Shown here: positions 52,469 through 61,423 of the stretch, in pieces
Position numbering within the stretch: the stretch's first letter is position 1
How the letters are laid out: every line of letters begins with the position of its first letter
DNA from: an uncultured Cellvibrio sp.
GTDB taxonomy: Bacteria; Pseudomonadota; Gammaproteobacteria; Pseudomonadales; Cellvibrionaceae
Direction of reading: 5' to 3'
Assembly: GCA_946480695.1 (NCBI GenBank)
Contig: CAMLKG010000022.1
Span: 1-64,000, forward strand
Length of the DNA stretch: 64,000 nucleotides
Translations under genes and position numbers: made by a program
The notes under the pieces: generated by a model
Told to the model about the DNA's origin: nothing
The model's database searches: none
Seen by the model: only the letters and a program-made list of their open reading frames with translations

Positions 52469-54328
52469 TCAGAGCATTTTCATATATTCAATCAACTGCT
52501 TTTTCTCATCATCTGAAAGATCTGTTCCCGCCTTGTGGCCTCGGTTGGAGTTGCCGGCCTGGATCGCACCTGAGGAATTCAATACCTGGAATTCATCGAG
52601 GCCTTCCGTGATCACGAAACCAACATTGATAGGATCAAATTTTCGGCTTCCAACCCAAAACCTGGTGACGCGTTTTTCAGGCTTCTGCAATAACTCCCAT
52701 AAGTTAGGCACAGAGCCGTTGTGTAAATAAGGCGCCGTCGCCCAGATGCCATTGAGAGGACGCGCTTTATAAACCAGTCCTTGCAAATCTTTGTCTATGG
52801 AGTGTTCTACCCCATCTTTCGGAGGCGGGGCATTGTCAGCCGCAATCGCTTCGCGCTCTGCCAGATGTTGTTTTACATAACCTTTAATAGTCTCAGCTTT
52901 GGCACCACCAGATAAATGTTTTTCTTTGTTCTCCTCCGGAATAAGTCCAGCTTCCAGTGCAGTCAGGGGATCATGTAATACCAGGCCGACAACACCATTT
53001 ACCGGAATCTGGATGGCAGGTGCTTCCGCACCAAATGGGGAACCGAAGATAACGCCTTCTTTGCTGCCTTCCAGGATAAGGGTTTTTGCTACGTGATTGT
53101 CTGCATACCAAGCCATGTCCGGGTCGGTACCAATCTCACTTACGGGTGTCTTTACCGCCGTATACTTTTCTCCTTCGCTTTCGCGGGGAATTACCTGATG
53201 ACATTGCTGGCAATGCGTTTTGAACAGCACTTCCCCTTTCGCCGCCTGGGCCAGGTTGATGGGGGGCAGAGGCGTATCCAGCCATTGCGGTGAGCGCAGG
53301 TCTTTCACCCATGATTCCAGGTGCCCCAAATTAATCATATCCACGGTTGAACGGTAGTGGAAATTGTGGCCAAACAAACGTTGCCACCACGGGGCCTTGT
53401 CTATTTGCAGATGGCCAAAAACACCTACAACTTCACCGATATTTCGCACCAAGGGTCCGACTACTGGTGTATTTGGCGCTGAAGCATTCCACTGCACCAC
53501 ATCGGATTGGTGCGTACCCCACAAGAAGGGATAGGAAACCGGCGCGATAGGTGGATTGCGATTGGTGACATCTTCGAGCGCAAAAGCGGTGCCCGCGTTC
53601 TGGATATTCGTGAATGCATCCAGCCGCGCATAGCTGGTGAAATCCTGCGGATAATTGGCGGGGAGGCGATTAACATTTTCCCGTTCCGATAATGCGAAAC
53701 TGATTTCGCCAAGTTGCTTGCGCAATGTCCTGGCATTGTTTTGACTGTAATCATCTTGCAGAACATTGCGCGCAAACCGTTCGAATTTGGCATCGTCCTC
53801 GTAGGTTTGGTTGAGTGCGCCTACCAATTCGTTGAAGAAACCTACGAAATCAGCCAGCGTCGGTGCTCCGTCAACCAAAATCTTTTTCTCACCATAATCA
53901 ATCTGGTTCGTGTGACACGCGGCGCAATTCAAACCCATCCACGCCGTTCGGGAACGCTTATCAACCTCCATTGTGAATCCTATCGGCAATCCCCCGGGAT
54001 TCGCAGCAGATGCCGACATAGGGAGATATCGGAGAGATTCCATATGCTCAACAGACCGAAACAGGGACTGCTTATCTTTTTGTTCCAGCCAGACAAACCA
54101 TGTATAAGGAAGAATGCGCGCGCCCTGGTTAGTGAACCAAAAATCAGTGCGGGTTTTATCGTTCCAGTTCTGGTCAAGCATGATCCGCTGGGGCACATTA
54201 TCCGCTTGCGATGCTATGGCCACTTGGGGTGGGCTGCTGTGAATAGCTTTCTCCGGCCAAAAAGAACTACATCCGACCAGCGCTATGGCACTAGCGAGTA
54301 TTCCGGCAAAAATAGGTAGTGTTTTCAT
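52469..54328 (-). CDS. Di-haem c-type cytochrome, MauG/RoxA-like, lipoprotein
   Basis: Two CXXCH haem sites lie far apart: CAACH at residues 135-139 and CQQCH at 373-377 (numbered from the ATG at 54328). That spacing and the APYLHNGSVPNLWELL and SYPFLWGTHQSDVVQWN segments resemble RoxA/MauG-type di-haem proteins rather than short cytochrome c peroxidases. The N-terminus is a lipoprotein signal ending at LVGC. RoxA-like enzymes cleave alkenes such as rubber; MauG-like ones make protein cofactors. I choose ATG 54328 with AAGGAA upstream over the 54406 start. Confidence 0.85.
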   Translation of the reverse strand: MKTLPIFAGILASAIALVGCSSFWPEKAIHSSPPQVAIASQADNVPQRIMLDQNWNDKTRTDFWFTNQGARILPYTWFVWLEQKDKQSLFRSVEHMESLRYLPMSASAANPGGLPIGFTMEVDKRSRTAWMGLNCAACHTNQIDYGEKKILVDGAPTLADFVGFFNELVGALNQTYEDDAKFERFARNVLQDDYSQNNARTLRKQLGEISFALSERENVNRLPANYPQDFTSYARLDAFTNIQNAGTAFALEDVTNRNPPIAPVSYPFLWGTHQSDVVQWNASAPNTPVVGPLVRNIGEVVGVFGHLQIDKAPWWQRLFGHNFHYRSTVDMINLGHLESWVKDLRSPQWLDTPLPPINLAQAAKGEVLFKTHCQQCHQVIPRESEGEKYTAVKTPVSEIGTDPDMAWYADNHVAKTLILEGSKEGVIFGSPFGAEAPAIQIPVNGVVGLVLHDPLTALEAGLIPEENKEKHLSGGAKAETIKGYVKQHLAEREAIAADNAPPPKDGVEHSIDKDLQGLVYKARPLNGIWATAPYLHNGSVPNLWELLQKPEKRVTRFWVGSRKFDPINVGFVITEGLDEFQVLNSSGAIQAGNSNRGHKAGTDLSDDEKKQLIEYMKML

Positions 54329-55115
54329 GGTGGCATTCCTTTTTTTTGAGCGACTCATAGTGGTGAGAGTAATAATGGCGAGGCTGCACTGGATGGACCT
54401 TCGCATGCCAACGCATCCATACCATTGCTTAGCTGAGAATAGGTTTAAATCTGATGCCTCGCAAATACCTGTATATAAATCGTTTCTTCAAAAAAAGCGA
54501 AATGCTAAAACTAGTCAGGATATTCCATGGGCCTCGGTAAATTTTTGATGTTAATTATTTATTTAATGAGGCCGGCGATAATTGGCACCAATGGTTAGGA
54601 TATACGGCGGTTGTTTGGTTTTTGGTGAGGTTTTTCTGGAAATTTCAGATGGTTGATAGAAAAATAATCCAAAAAATTATAAAAATAAATTTCCGATATT
54701 TTAACAGCAGCAGCAACAGGTTTTATTAAATCGCTTTTAAATATTACCGTCTATCAAAAAATCTGCTTCTTATATTATGAATGTTTCTATTGTGTGGATC
54801 CGGCGACGTGCCGGATTTTTTTGCGAAAGGATTTTTTGATATTGTCGTTTCATTCTGCATTTTTTGCGTATTCCCATTGTTGAATTGACACCCTTTCTTC
54901 TTCGTCTACCCTTTACCTTACTGATCAATGTAATGCGATGTAATTGATCCAACCGTGATAGTGATTAAAACTGACTGTAGCTGAAATGTTCAGTTATTTT
55001 TTATGGATATGGGCAATCAGGGATAAGGGGTGCGAAATATCGCTATCGAATTGCTACCCTGAACGCATGTCAGGGACCGTTTATCAACCATGACATTTGA
55101 AAGGATATCCATAAA
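54329..55115. other. Intergenic region with an orphan terminator
   Basis: Between the cytochrome gene and the GMC gene lie about 790 AT-rich bases with no ORF I can support. It holds a strong plus-strand terminator (54798-54822) with no gene before it. Otherwise I see nothing definite except promoters that must serve the two divergent genes. Confidence 0.5.
54798..54822 (+). terminator. Orphan rho-independent terminator
   Basis: ATCCGGC-GACGT-GCCGGAT followed by a T-run. No reading frame ends before it on the plus strand, so it could end an untranslated small RNA starting somewhere in 54550-54790. Confidence 0.65.
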
Positions 55116-55187
55116 ATGATTGTTCACATTTCCCCCGCCTTCCGTGCGTTCGCATTGCTATTAAACATCAGAAAGAAAATATTTTAA
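55116..55187 (+). CDS. Possible 23-residue leader peptide
   Basis: An ATG at 55116 follows TTGAAAGGATATCC, nearly the same ribosome-site context as the downstream cytochrome gene (TTGAAAGGATATTCC before 57041). The frame reads 23 residues, mostly hydrophobic with a basic end, and stops at 55187, 30 bases before the first possible GMC start. It could be an upstream leader ORF or the remains of a deleted gene. Confidence 0.3.
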   Translation: MIVHISPAFRAFALLLNIRKKIF

Positions 55188-55261
55188 ATTTCCCTTGCTA
55201 AGCCTGTTTAACACCGATGAATTTCGTCGGCCGGTTTCCATTTGCCTATTGGATATGTTTT

Positions 55262-56992
55262 ATGACGAATTATAAAAGTTTCTTTGAAGCCAATTCCGTT
55301 AACCTTGATATAGCGAAACAAGCTCCTGAAACGCCACCTAACAATAACGGTTATCCTGGCCCCGGACCGCAAAATGCGACGGCCGAACAAATTGCCGGCA
55401 GTGCATTTTTCTTCAAGCATGGTGATTGGTCCAGTATCGAGACGGGCACATTTGATTTTATTGTGATAGGCACCGGGCCGACGGCGGTTGCATTCATCGA
55501 ACAAACACTGGAATTTAACCCGCGCGCAAAAATATTGGTGCTGGAACGTGGAGGTTATTGGTTGCCGAGCCATTACCAAATGTTGCCCACCGCGTTGCAG
55601 GCGACCACCGGCACACCCACCACCACTTATCCCTGGTCGCGTACAACAAAAATGGCTACCGAGGGAAATAAATTTTTCCAGGCTGGTTATATCCCGCAAT
55701 TGGGTGGACGTTCAACCTACTGGAGCGCCTGGTGCCCCACACCGACTGTTGCGCAAATGCGCGATTGGCCGCAGCAATTGATTGCGGTGACGCAGCGGGA
55801 AAACTTTTGGCAACGGGCGCGCAAATTTTTGCATGTGACCTCCACGGATCAAATCCAGGATGGTGTCTACGGTGCATTGCAACAACAAATAGCGGTGAAT
55901 CTGCAACGCAATTTACACACAGTGCCAACGGCAACGGAAGCATTTGCTGCGCCGATTGCCGTCGGTAACACGGATTGGCAAAGCGTTAAATTTTATAAAT
56001 ATTCCACTGTCGGGACCTTGCTGGACCTGCAACAAAAGCAACAGGTATCGCAAGAAGCGGGGACCGGTTCGGCGCTGACAATTGTCGATCGTTGCGTGGT
56101 GGATCGTTTGGAACACGATGGCAAGGGCACGGTTACCCATATCCATACCAGCCGCGGGAAAATTACCGTCGGTGCGGCCCAGGTGGTCTTGGGTATGGGC
56201 GCAATTCCACCCGCAACATTATTGATGAATTCCTTTGCCGGTACTGGCTTGCTGGCAAATGCCGGTAATCGTTATACCGGGCATTTTATGTCGCATGTCA
56301 TCGCCCGGATGAAACGCTCGGTATTTAAATCCCTGGCGAGCCTGGAAATCGGTGCGACCTACTTGGCGGGCGTCGATAAGGATTCGGGTTTGCAATATCA
56401 CGTTCAGGCGAGCGCGTTTGCCTCGGCTAACCCGGCGGCGGATTCCGGCACCATTGCGCGCGAGGCGCCGGATGCAGCGGCAGTGGTATCGCCGGAACAA
56501 TTGCAAGGCTCGGAAGATTATGTGGTGTTTGTGTGCGCCACCCTGGGTGAGGTCAGCGAAAAAAATCCGGATAACTGGTTGCGATTAAATGACGGCCGTG
56601 ACCCAACCACCAATCTTTCCCTGCAATTGGGCCTGGGCGAGGCGGACCAAAAACTGTGGAATGTTCTGGACGAAGCGACATTCCAGGCAATTGCCGCCAT
56701 GGGACCACAAGGGGTCAGCGCGGCGATTGAATATTGGGTTGATGGAACCGGGTGGCAAACCGCCCGGCCGACCGCGGCGGACATACGCCTGCCCATCATT
56801 GTGCACGAAGCCTCTGCGTTGTGGATCGGGACTGATCCGGCAACCTCGGTGGTCGGCCTGGATTATCGGCCACACGGGGTGAAGAACGTGTATGTAACCG
56901 GGGGTTGCCTGTTCCCTACGTCCGGCTCCTGGAATCCAACCTTAACCATGTGCGGCCTCGCGCAGGATTTGGCGGAAAAGCTCAATCGTTAA
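55262..56992 (+). CDS. GMC family FAD-dependent oxidoreductase
   Basis: FAD-dependent alcohol or sugar oxidase/dehydrogenase. The Rossmann motif FDFIVIGTGPTAVAFIEQ lies near residue 65-80; the conserved FQAGYIPQLGGRSTYWSAW region holds FAD; the catalytic His is in IVHEASALWIGTD and the paired Asn in SGSWNPTLTMCG. No signal peptide is seen. I prefer the ATG at 55262 because residues before it look unrelated to the family; the frame can also start at 55217 (591 residues). It lies 48 bp upstream of a secreted cytochrome, which may accept its electrons. Confidence 0.87.
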   Translation: MTNYKSFFEANSVNLDIAKQAPETPPNNNGYPGPGPQNATAEQIAGSAFFFKHGDWSSIETGTFDFIVIGTGPTAVAFIEQTLEFNPRAKILVLERGGYWLPSHYQMLPTALQATTGTPTTTYPWSRTTKMATEGNKFFQAGYIPQLGGRSTYWSAWCPTPTVAQMRDWPQQLIAVTQRENFWQRARKFLHVTSTDQIQDGVYGALQQQIAVNLQRNLHTVPTATEAFAAPIAVGNTDWQSVKFYKYSTVGTLLDLQQKQQVSQEAGTGSALTIVDRCVVDRLEHDGKGTVTHIHTSRGKITVGAAQVVLGMGAIPPATLLMNSFAGTGLLANAGNRYTGHFMSHVIARMKRSVFKSLASLEIGATYLAGVDKDSGLQYHVQASAFASANPAADSGTIAREAPDAAAVVSPEQLQGSEDYVVFVCATLGEVSEKNPDNWLRLNDGRDPTTNLSLQLGLGEADQKLWNVLDEATFQAIAAMGPQGVSAAIEYWVDGTGWQTARPTAADIRLPIIVHEASALWIGTDPATSVVGLDYRPHGVKNVYVTGGCLFPTSGSWNPTLTMCGLAQDLAEKLNR

Positions 56993-57040
56993 GGCTCGTA
57001 TTATCAATAACCACAACAACCGTGTTGAAAGGATATTCCT

Positions 57041-58576
57041 ATGAAAAACCTTAAAGCTGCATTCGGTGTATCGCTTTGCCTTGGCCTGGCAATAAGCAAC
57101 ATCACTTATGCCGAGCCTACACATCGTCCCCAACTGGCGACGACGGTTTCCGGTACCGCTACACCCTTCCAAAACAACAACGGCAATGTGCCGACGCCGC
57201 AGCAATACGCCGGCCCGTTATTTGAAACCAGCCATGATTGGCCCCAAAAGGCGTTGCCGCCGTTAGTGGACGCACCCTGGCGAGTGGCTATCAAGAACCA
57301 GACCATCAATACCCAAAACGCCAAAGCCTACGCTTATGCGTTGCGCGATTATGTGAGCAAAAACGCCAAAACATTAATCCTGGATTACCCCAACTGGAAC
57401 GCCGCCAGCGCCGGTTGGTATAACGAACCCTGGCTGGGCAGCCAGCGCGAGGCAATCCGGGGAACCTATATTGCGGGCGAATTCGGCCCGGCGATCTTCC
57501 CCGGTACCGGCCTGCGCGCTACCTTCAACACCCACGTGCTGACCTACTACGATGCGCGTGCCGCCTATACCCTGTTTAAGTTGTGGGGCGCATCGGCGAT
57601 GACACCGGATATCAAAACCGCCAACAGCCAATTTGAAGAGGGCGCAGTGATTGTCAAGGCAGCGGTGTTTGCGTCAACCGATCCCACCCAGAAAACCGAT
57701 TGGTGGGATGCGATGAAAGGCGCACCGGTATGGTCGCTGTTTATTGATCAATCAGGAAACAACCAGCCTCCGCAAGTGTGGCCGGGGTATGTGGCACAGT
57801 TCGATATTATCGTGAAGGACACCAAATCCTCACCGGTTACCGGCTGGGTATTCACTACCCTGGTATATGACGCGTCCGCGCCGGGCGATGCCTGGGACAA
57901 GATGATCCCGCTGGGAGCCCAATGGGGTAACGATCCCCAGGCAACCCAACCCGGCCAGCCCCTGGTGGAAAACTGGGTCAACCCAAGTGCTCCCAAATAT
58001 TCCACCCAGACCCTCGGCTGGGGTGGGCGCCTGTCCGGACCTAATGATGGCGCGCGCAATGCCATCGCCGTGGACGGCAAGGTCGAGCCGAATGCGCCGG
58101 ATTCGTCCTGTATGAGTTGCCACAGTACCGCGCAGTGGAATCCAAACCGGCCTTATATCCCCAATATGGCGCGCCCGAACGGTATGGATTCCTTCCTGCT
58201 ACCCTCCTTCTCGCAAAATACCCCACCGGGTTTCCAACTCTGCGGCGACGACGGCAAACCAAGTTCCGATGGCAATAACATCTGCTCACCGGCTCCCGCC
58301 TCGGCTGAATGGATGAAGTGGTTCCAAAACCGCCCGGGCACCGAGCCGATGGATGCGGGATCCATCGCGATGGATTTCGACGAAGTGTTTTCGTTCAAGT
58401 CATTGCCGCTCTGGCAAAAGGCGACCCTCGGAAAAGCCAGGGTTACAACCGGGCAGTTGCAAGCGGGACCGCGCAACGTGCGCTTTAACCAATACACCGG
58501 TGCACCGATTAAGGAACAAGGCTCAGTGGAGGAAAAAATTAAAGACAAAATCAAGGAAGAGGTACGCAAGCCCTAA
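57041..58576 (+). CDS. Secreted mono-haem cytochrome c-like protein
   Basis: A signal peptide ends at TYA (about residue 24). One haem-binding CMSCH lies at residues 357-361 near the C-terminal third; the 511-residue chain is otherwise Trp- and Pro-rich (about 25 Trp) with no family I can name. It sits right behind the GMC gene, with GAAAGGATAT as ribosome site. A periplasmic electron acceptor or an oxygenase is possible. A terminator follows. Confidence 0.75.
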   Translation: MKNLKAAFGVSLCLGLAISNITYAEPTHRPQLATTVSGTATPFQNNNGNVPTPQQYAGPLFETSHDWPQKALPPLVDAPWRVAIKNQTINTQNAKAYAYALRDYVSKNAKTLILDYPNWNAASAGWYNEPWLGSQREAIRGTYIAGEFGPAIFPGTGLRATFNTHVLTYYDARAAYTLFKLWGASAMTPDIKTANSQFEEGAVIVKAAVFASTDPTQKTDWWDAMKGAPVWSLFIDQSGNNQPPQVWPGYVAQFDIIVKDTKSSPVTGWVFTTLVYDASAPGDAWDKMIPLGAQWGNDPQATQPGQPLVENWVNPSAPKYSTQTLGWGGRLSGPNDGARNAIAVDGKVEPNAPDSSCMSCHSTAQWNPNRPYIPNMARPNGMDSFLLPSFSQNTPPGFQLCGDDGKPSSDGNNICSPAPASAEWMKWFQNRPGTEPMDAGSIAMDFDEVFSFKSLPLWQKATLGKARVTTGQLQAGPRNVRFNQYTGAPIKEQGSVEEKIKDKIKEEVRKP

Positions 58577-58609
58577 AGGATCAGTTTTCACAAGGTCAAT
58601 GTGAAGCTT

Positions 58610-58640
58610 ATAGCCGGGGAATATCCCGGCTTTTTTTTTA
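58610..58640 (+). terminator. Terminator after the cytochrome gene
   Basis: AGCCGGG-GAATA-TCCCGGCT followed by nine T. Confidence 0.8.
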
Positions 58641-58757
58641 GATGGGCCAAAGCTGGCACATTAGACCACTTACCTAACTTTACAAAAAAATACAATCCGT
58701 AGAAGCGGGTTTTTAAACAACATATTGTTATAGGGATGGGCTCAATTGGTTTAATTG

Positions 58758-58773
58758 ACCATAATCATATAGT
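58758..58773. promoter_or_regulatory. Xylanase operator, cassette 1
   Basis: ACCATAATCATATAGT is a degenerate form of ACCATA-N4-TATGGT, 4 bases before the -35. An upstream second site (expected at 58735-58750) keeps only its right end (TTGGT). Confidence 0.6.
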
Positions 58774-58777
58774 TTAT

Positions 58778-58806
58778 TTGACAATAATAGGTGGCGCCTG
58801 TATACA
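58778..58806 (+). promoter_or_regulatory. Xylanase promoter, cassette 1
   Basis: TTGACA (58778-58783), a 17-bp spacer and TATACA (58801-58806). The predicted transcript has a leader of about 150 nt. Confidence 0.75.
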
Positions 58807-58811
58807 ATTAT

Positions 58812-58961
58812 TCATCGGTCACCAAATAGGCTAACAATAACAGCAACCCCGTTCGGCGCTCGATATAAAAAACCTGTCCGCAAGGGACAGAATCAACCTT
58901 ACAACGGTCTTCCTCCTCTATAGGCGGTATTGGTTGAAAGGCTAAAATCCGGAGTCTAATA
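58812..58961 (+). promoter_or_regulatory. Conserved xylanase leader RNA, copy 1
   Basis: Shared blocks in all three cassettes are AATAACAGC, GGCGCTCG, a CTGTC-type hairpin (here CTGTCC-GCAAG-GGACAG, 58874-58890), then CTCTAT-GG-GGTATTGGTTG and a GGAG ribosome site 8 bases before ATG. A CCTCCTC stretch upstream could pair with the GGAG. It is not a coding region. Confidence 0.65.
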
Positions 58962-60020
58962 ATGAAAATATCCATCACCAAGAAAAGCGTTTTATCGTCA
59001 GTGGCCATGTTGGCGACCCTGGGCGTATCGGCAGCCAGTGCGCAGACCTTGACCTCTAACTCAACCGGCACCAACAACGGTTTTTACTATTCGTTCTGGA
59101 AAGACTCAGGCAGTGCCTCGATGACCCTGGGTGCGGGCGGTCGTTATACCTCCCAATGGAACAGCGGTACCAATAACTGGGTGGGCGGCAAAGGCTGGAA
59201 CCCGGGTAGCAGTTCGCGCGTGTTGAGCTATTCAGGTAACTACGGAGTAAGTGATAGCCAGAACTCGTACCTGGCATTTTACGGTTGGACCAGAAACCCG
59301 CTGATCGAGTATTACATCATCGAAAGCTATGGTTCATACAACCCCGCCAGTTGTTCCGGCGGTACTGATTACGGCACCTTCCAAAGCGACGGGGCGACTT
59401 ATAACGTGCGTCGTTGCTTGCGCACCCAACAACCTTCTATCGACGGAACCCAGACTTTCTACCAATATTTCAGCGTAAGGAACCCGAAGAAAGGCTTCGG
59501 TAATATTTCCGGCACCATCACCTTTGCCAACCACGCTAACTTCTGGGCCAGCAAGGGTTTGAACCTGGGTACCCACGACTACCAGGTAATGGCGACCGAG
59601 GGTTACCAAAGTACCGGTACTTCGGATATTACGGTGAGCCAGGGTACCAGCGGTGGCGGCAGTTCCAGCTCAGCACCATCCGGTGGCAAGACCATAGTGG
59701 TCCGCGCTCGCGGCGTGGCTGGCGGTGAAAGCATTACCCTGAAAGTGAACGGCACAGCGGTTCAAACCTGGACCCTCTCTACCACCATGACCAACTACAC
59801 GGCGACCACCAGCCTGTCCGGCGGCTCCCTGGTGGAATATACCAATGATGCTTCTGGTCGCGATGTACAGGTAGATTACATCAGTGTGAACGGTTCGATT
59901 CGCCAATCCGAAGCGCAAACCTACAATACCGGTGTCTACCAAAACGGCGCCTGCGGCGGCGGTAATGGCCTGAGCGAGTGGTTGCACTGTAACGGTGCTA
60001 TTGGTTACGGTAATCTCTAA
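58962..60020 (+). CDS. GH11 endo-xylanase with C-terminal CBM60, cassette 1
   Basis: It hydrolyses internal beta-1,4 links in xylan after secretion. A Sec signal peptide ends at SAQ/TL (about residue 28). The GH11 jelly roll has the nucleophile Glu116 in [11 protein letters not shown] and acid/base Glu213 in MATEGYQS; a Gly/Ser linker (about 229-242) leads to a CBM60 (about 243-352) with the calcium-site region [14 protein letters not shown] and two closing Cys. The length (352) is typical. It has near-identical copies at 61.4 and 63.8 kb. Confidence 0.96.
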   Translation: MKISITKKSVLSSVAMLATLGVSAASAQTLTSNSTGTNNGFYYSFWKDSGSASMTLGAGGRYTSQWNSGTNNWVGGKGWNPGSSSRVLSYSGNYGVSDSQNSYLAFYGWTRNPLIEYYIIESYGSYNPASCSGGTDYGTFQSDGATYNVRRCLRTQQPSIDGTQTFYQYFSVRNPKKGFGNISGTITFANHANFWASKGLNLGTHDYQVMATEGYQSTGTSDITVSQGTSGGGSSSSAPSGGKTIVVRARGVAGGESITLKVNGTAVQTWTLSTTMTNYTATTSLSGGSLVEYTNDASGRDVQVDYISVNGSIRQSEAQTYNTGVYQNGACGGGNGLSEWLHCNGAIGYGNL

Positions 60021-60045
60021 ACGCCTGGCTTGATGCGTAGCGGTG

Positions 60046-60068
60046 AAGGGGCGGTTTCCGCCCCTTTT
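60046..60068 (+). terminator. Leaky terminator between xylanase and HEAT gene, cassette 1
   Basis: AAGGGGCGG-TTT-CCGCCCCTT followed by TT only. The stem is the same as in cassette 2 but the loop differs. The short T-run would allow read-through into the HEAT gene 33 bases on. Confidence 0.7.
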
Positions 60069-60100
60069 CCAATAGCATTAAAAACAATTGAGAGGGCACC

Positions 60101-61042
60101 ATGAATAATAATGCAGGTTCAATCAAACCTTTATTAATCGCTGCTGCCGTAGGCGCGGCCATCTCCTGGGGTACGCTCAATGTAATGACCGATGATTCAG
60201 CCCAGCGCGCGCAAATCGCCGCATTGGAGGGCCGGATCCTGGACTTGGAATTATCCCTGGCGCAAAAAGAAGAAGCGCTGGCCAAAGCCCGTTCCTGGGC
60301 ATGGAATTTTGAACAACCCCCGGCGAATGCCCCGGCAGCGGCGGCAACGGGCACAGGGGTTGATACTACCGGCCAGGCCCCGGCAATTGCCGATGCTGAA
60401 GCAACCCCGGTAGCCGCAATATTCGACAGTCAAAAAGTATTGCGTGATTTGGGTACCATCTCGGATCGCGACCCCCGCACTTTTTCCGATAAGGTTGCGG
60501 ACCTGCTGGCGGCTAACCCCGGCCCCGAAAGCATTGCCGTCATCAGCCAGGGCATGGTGGCTATGGCGGGCAATCCTGAAAACCTCCCCGATTACGCGCT
60601 GGAAACCCTCTACCAAAGCCAGTCAAATGCGGAATTGAAGCGTGTTGCGGCGCAGGTATTATCCATGCGCGGCAATAACAGCCTGATGGAAAAACAAGTC
60701 GGCGAAGCGCAAGCGGGGTTACGCAGTGAAAACCCGACCGAACGGCAAAGAACCTTGGTGGAATTAGCCAAAACCCGCTATGCGGGTGCCGCCAATGCGA
60801 TTGCCCCGCTACTCCAGGACAGCGATACCGGGGTAAAACTGGATGCGCTCCTGGCATTGCGCGCCACGGGCAATCAAAGCCACATCCATTTGGTGGAGAG
60901 CCTGGCTAACCATCCCGACCCTGCGGTTAGTTGGTTGGCGAATGATGTGATCGCCACACTGCAAAACCTCAGCGATAAGGCCCGTACCCGCTTGGCAAGT
61001 GCAGATATTGTCGCTGAATTGCCGATGTCCGCGACGCAATAG
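60101..61042 (+). CDS. Membrane-anchored HEAT-repeat protein, cassette 1
   Basis: The 313-residue protein has one hydrophobic helix at about residues 10-28, a charged coiled-coil (about 35-66), a Pro/Ala-rich linker and alpha-helical repeats (about 115-305), including AGAANAIAPLLQDSDTGVKL and RATGNQSHIHLVESLANHPD, which follow the HEAT pattern. No protease or enzyme motif is seen. The topology puts the repeats in the periplasm. It is paired with a xylanase in both complete cassettes, so a role in export, sensing or membrane assembly of xylan systems is a hypothesis. It is a paralogue of the 62580 gene, with best identity in the last 100 residues. Confidence 0.8.
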   Translation: MNNNAGSIKPLLIAAAVGAAISWGTLNVMTDDSAQRAQIAALEGRILDLELSLAQKEEALAKARSWAWNFEQPPANAPAAAATGTGVDTTGQAPAIADAEATPVAAIFDSQKVLRDLGTISDRDPRTFSDKVADLLAANPGPESIAVISQGMVAMAGNPENLPDYALETLYQSQSNAELKRVAAQVLSMRGNNSLMEKQVGEAQAGLRSENPTERQRTLVELAKTRYAGAANAIAPLLQDSDTGVKLDALLALRATGNQSHIHLVESLANHPDPAVSWLANDVIATLQNLSDKARTRLASADIVAELPMSATQ

Positions 61043-61196
61043 CGATTCTTTTAACGTTAATAAAAATCAGCTTTTGCCCATAAAAAAATGGCACACTTTT
61101 CATTTATTCACGGGCGTGTAACTCGCCAAAGGCGCGAAGGATTTATTAGAAAAAGGAGCAGAGAGGGGGTATTTTAATTATTTAATAGTTAATTTA
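61043..61196. other. Spacer between cassette 1 and cassette 2
   Basis: An AT-rich stretch between the first HEAT gene and the second cassette's operators. I see no gene and no clear terminator. Confidence 0.5.
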
Positions 61197-61235
61197 ACTA
61201 TAAGCATATGGTAAATATGACCACATTTATATGGT
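61197..61235. promoter_or_regulatory. Twin xylanase operators, cassette 2
   Basis: ACTATAAGCATATGGT (61197-61212) and ACCACATTTATATGGT (61220-61235) are two copies of the ACCATA-N4-TATGGT dyad with centres 23 bp apart, ending 4 bases before the -35 box. Confidence 0.65.
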
Positions 61236-61239
61236 TTAA

Positions 61240-61268
61240 TTGACAATAAGATAATATTACCATGGAAT
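61240..61268 (+). promoter_or_regulatory. Xylanase promoter, cassette 2
   Basis: TTGACA (61240-61245) with a weaker -10 (TGGAAT, 61263-61268, spacer 17). It may need an activator at the twin dyads. Confidence 0.55.
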
Positions 61269-61274
61269 AGATGC

Positions 61275-61423
61275 CCATCGAGCTTGCCAGGCGGTTCAAC
61301 AATAACAGCAAAGTAGTATGGCGCTCGGTGAAAAACACCTGTCCGCAATAGACAGGTTTCGTCATCAACAGCCCCTGCCTCTATAGGTGGTATTGGTTGG
61401 GTGGCAAATCCTGGAGTCTAATA
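61275..61423 (+). promoter_or_regulatory. Conserved xylanase leader RNA, copy 2
   Basis: Same blocks as in copy 1. The hairpin is CCTGTC-CGCAATA-GACAGG (61338-61356); TCTATAGGTGGTATTGGTTG follows at about 61380, and the GGAG ribosome site is 8 bases before ATG. Confidence 0.65.

Noticed and set aside
53714..54319. Plus-strand frame of 201 codons opposite the di-haem cytochrome gene
   Set aside because: Antisense to a gene with two haem motifs and a lipoprotein signal; no motif or ribosome site of its own.
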